Below, in pieces: positions 5,552 through 6,732 of a stretch of DNA of 6,732 nucleotides. Position numbers and translations under genes: made by a program. Origin of the DNA: an uncultured Allobaculum sp. (GTDB taxonomy: Bacteria > Bacillota_I > Bacilli_A > Erysipelotrichales > Erysipelotrichaceae); the NCBI GenBank assembly GCA_948467695.1, contig CAOKFJ010000103.1:1-6732 (forward strand). Direction: 5' to 3'. The notes beneath the pieces were generated by a model, which was not told the origin of the DNA, made no database searches, and was given only the letters and a program-made list of their open reading frames with translations. The first letter of the stretch is position 1, and each line of letters begins with the position of its first letter.

Positions 5552-6560
5552 AACTAAACGCTCCACGATGCATGACACTTCCAGTCCGCATGTGATTGAA
5601 AGTGAACTGCTCGAACAGGAGCTTGTCGTGCCCGAAGGGGCAAAACGGCTTGAACCGAAGGATCGCAAGCCGGCGCACGAAGACAAGTCGAAGAAAAAGC
5701 TGCTGCGCAAACCGACACCGCACACGCTGTACCAGTACTTTCTGCTGATCGCCGGAAGCATCCTGTTCGCGTTTGGTGTAACGATGTTTATTTCGCCGTG
5801 GAAATTCAACACGGGCGGTCTGATCGGTATCTCGCAGATCGCTTCGATGATGATTCTCGACAACAACAATCTTGCCGGTCTGTTCAACACGCTTCTCAAC
5901 GTGCCGCTGTTCATTCTGGCGTGGAGATCGCTGAGCAAGACATTCCTTGCCAAGACGATCATTTCCATTCTGGTTCAGTCGACGCTGCTGTCCTTTCTTC
6001 CCGTACCTACAGTGCCGATCTTCGCTGATCCGCTGACCAACGTTGTGTTCGGCGCGATTCTCGGCGGTCTTGGCATCGGTCTGTGCCTGCAGTCCGCGGG
6101 CAGTGCCGGCGGTCTGGACATCCTGGGCGTGTATTATTCCATTACAAAACCGGGCTTCAGTGTCGGCAAGATCTCGTACATTTTCAACGCTTTTGTCGAA
6201 CTGTTCGCGGTTTATGTCTATGGTCTGGAGAACGCGCTCTACTCGACGCTGTTCATTCTGATCATGTATTTTGTCAGCGACCGCGTTCATCTGCAGAACA
6301 TCTCGATGGCGGGCGTCATCATCACCAACAATCCTGAAGTCAAATATGTTCTGCTCGATAAGATCCACCGTGGTGTTACCTGGTGGCATGGAAAAGGCGC
6401 CTATACCGGCGATGACAAAGAAATTCTTCTTTGTATCATGAACCGCTACGAAGTCCGCTACGTGAAAAAACTGATTCACGAACACGACCCGAAAGCGTTC
6501 TTCCTGCTGACCAAGACAAAAGCGACACTTGGCAACTTTGAACGACGCTTGATGGAGTAG
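5538..6560 (+). CDS. YitT-family membrane protein with C-terminal DUF2179 domain, 340 aa
   Basis: The product has the YitT/DUF161 architecture: a multi-pass membrane part (first helix about 66-86; further hydrophobic segments near 93-106, 115-152, 163-185 and 203-235), then a cytosolic DUF2179 domain (about 257-337). The YitT hallmark FNTGGLIGISQI is at about 90-101. A glycine-rich AGSAGGLDILG segment follows, and RGVTWWHGKGAYTG (from R278) marks DUF2179. The transported substrate, if any, is unknown for most of the family. The start at 5538 has GAGG (5525-5528) at good spacing, inside the upstream methyltransferase gene; the 14-nt overlap suggests translational coupling. In-frame TTG (5523, 5529) and ATG (5532) starts are possible but worse placed. 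The protein has a charged N-terminal extension of about 62 residues, rich in Glu, Lys and Pro, making it longer than the roughly 280-290 residues common in the family. Confidence 0.93.
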   Translation: MNQNETKRSTMHDTSSPHVIESELLEQELVVPEGAKRLEPKDRKPAHEDKSKKKLLRKPTPHTLYQYFLLIAGSILFAFGVTMFISPWKFNTGGLIGISQIASMMILDNNNLAGLFNTLLNVPLFILAWRSLSKTFLAKTIISILVQSTLLSFLPVPTVPIFADPLTNVVFGAILGGLGIGLCLQSAGSAGGLDILGVYYSITKPGFSVGKISYIFNAFVELFAVYVYGLENALYSTLFILIMYFVSDRVHLQNISMAGVIITNNPEVKYVLLDKIHRGVTWWHGKGAYTGDDKEILLCIMNRYEVRYVKKLIHEHDPKAFFLLTKTKATLGNFERRLME

Positions 6561-6615
6561 TCTTTCAAGCGCTGCGTGCGTCAAAATGCACAAGAGGTAG
6601 CGAATTAAATGACTT

Positions 6616-6653
6616 TTTATCGTTTTTGACAAATTTGCACTAAACGATAAAGA
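6616..6653 (+). promoter_or_regulatory. Inverted repeat around a consensus -35 box (promoter/operator candidate)
   Basis: TTTATCGTTT (6616-6625) and AAACGATAAA (6642-6651) are a perfect 10-bp inverted repeat with a 16-base spacer. The spacer begins with a perfect -35 box TTGACA (6626-6631). The best -10 at 16-bp spacing is TAAAGA (6648-6653), which overlaps the right arm and is only a fair match. The arrangement resembles a repressor operator over a promoter. The left arm sits in a T-rich stretch, so part of it could also help end the YitT transcript. Confidence 0.5.
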
Positions 6654-6659
6654 CAATAT

Positions 6660-6732
6660 ATGAAAGCGGATAAACTAAACAATAGAGAATCAGCGGCGGG
6701 GGTGCCGCTTGATTTCGAGAGAAGATCCGAAA
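6660..6732 (+). CDS. Possible 5' end of another gene (cut by window edge)
   Basis: An ATG at 6660 opens a frame that stays open to the window end, 24 codons, starting MKADKLNNRESAAG and continuing hydrophilic. It lies just downstream of the promoter/operator candidate at 6616-6653. There is no good Shine-Dalgarno site, and an open frame this short can occur by chance. The same bases contain a strong hairpin that would fit a non-coding leader equally well. I do not recognise the protein. Confidence 0.25.
   Translation, partial: MKADKLNNRESAAGVPLDFERRSE
6688..6714 (+). other. Strong GC-rich hairpin at the right edge
   Basis: AATCAGCGGC (6688-6697) pairs with GCCGCTTGATT (6704-6714) with a single bulged T and a loop GGGGGT. 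No T run follows, so it is not an intrinsic terminator on the plus strand. It could be part of a structured leader of a downstream gene, or the start of a coding region that happens to fold. The window ends too soon to decide. Confidence 0.45.

Noticed and set aside
5466..6656. A 396-codon open frame on the minus strand, antisense to the YitT gene
   Set aside because: It lies wholly across a clearly identified plus-strand gene, its translation is Gln/Arg/His-rich without recognisable domains, and it is a by-product of codon use on the other strand.
6680..6732. TPP riboswitch or T-box leader suggested by GGGGGTGCC followed by CGAGAGAAGATCC
   Set aside because: The GGGGTGC core resembles a TPP element, but the expected CUGAGA junction is not intact. 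The T-box hallmarks (AGAGAG bulge context, GGUG loop, TGG box) are not visible before the window ends. It stays an unclassified hairpin.
1..6732. Mobile element, CRISPR array, toxin-antitoxin or defence system
   Set aside because: No transposase, integrase, regular direct repeats, or paired small toxin and antitoxin genes were found. Both tRNAs are intact, and I saw no integrase or attachment-site duplication beside them.

Overview
This 6.7-kb window looks like ordinary chromosomal DNA of a Bacillota (Firmicutes) species with a moderate G+C content. The support is indirect: an AGGAGG-type Shine-Dalgarno site, sigma-A-like promoters, CCA-encoding tRNA genes, many intrinsic terminators, an SdpR-like ArsR repressor, and an rRNA m5C methyltransferase next to a YitT-family membrane protein. 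The Erysipelotrichia are a reasonable guess, but that is inference only. I see no phage, transposon, CRISPR, toxin-antitoxin or defence module.

The left part (1-981) is read on the minus strand. It holds the 5' end of an SdpR-like ArsR repressor with a palindromic operator over its promoter. Next come a class II tRNA-Leu(UAG) with its own promoter and terminator, and a 97-residue acidic protein of unknown function. That protein has a very good promoter and a leader of about 150 nt. From about 982 to 1268 lies a non-coding divergent region with several inverted repeats.

The right part (1269-6732) is read on the plus strand. A 402-residue single-pass membrane protein of unknown function carries an internal duplication in its outer domain and ends at an intrinsic terminator. 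A tRNA-Thr(CGU) follows with its own promoter and terminator. Then come a secreted M23 (LytM-type) metallopeptidase, an RsmF-like NOL1/NOP2/Sun methyltransferase and a YitT-family membrane protein. The last two overlap by 14 nt and are probably translationally coupled.

The last 120 bases contain a 10-bp inverted repeat around a consensus -35 box. After it come a possible start of another gene and a strong hairpin, both cut by the window edge.

The genes do not form one obvious pathway. The peptidase and the 402-residue protein act at the cell envelope; the methyltransferase and the two tRNAs serve translation. The least explained parts are the duplicated membrane protein, the structured divergent intergenic region and the regulatory-looking right edge.
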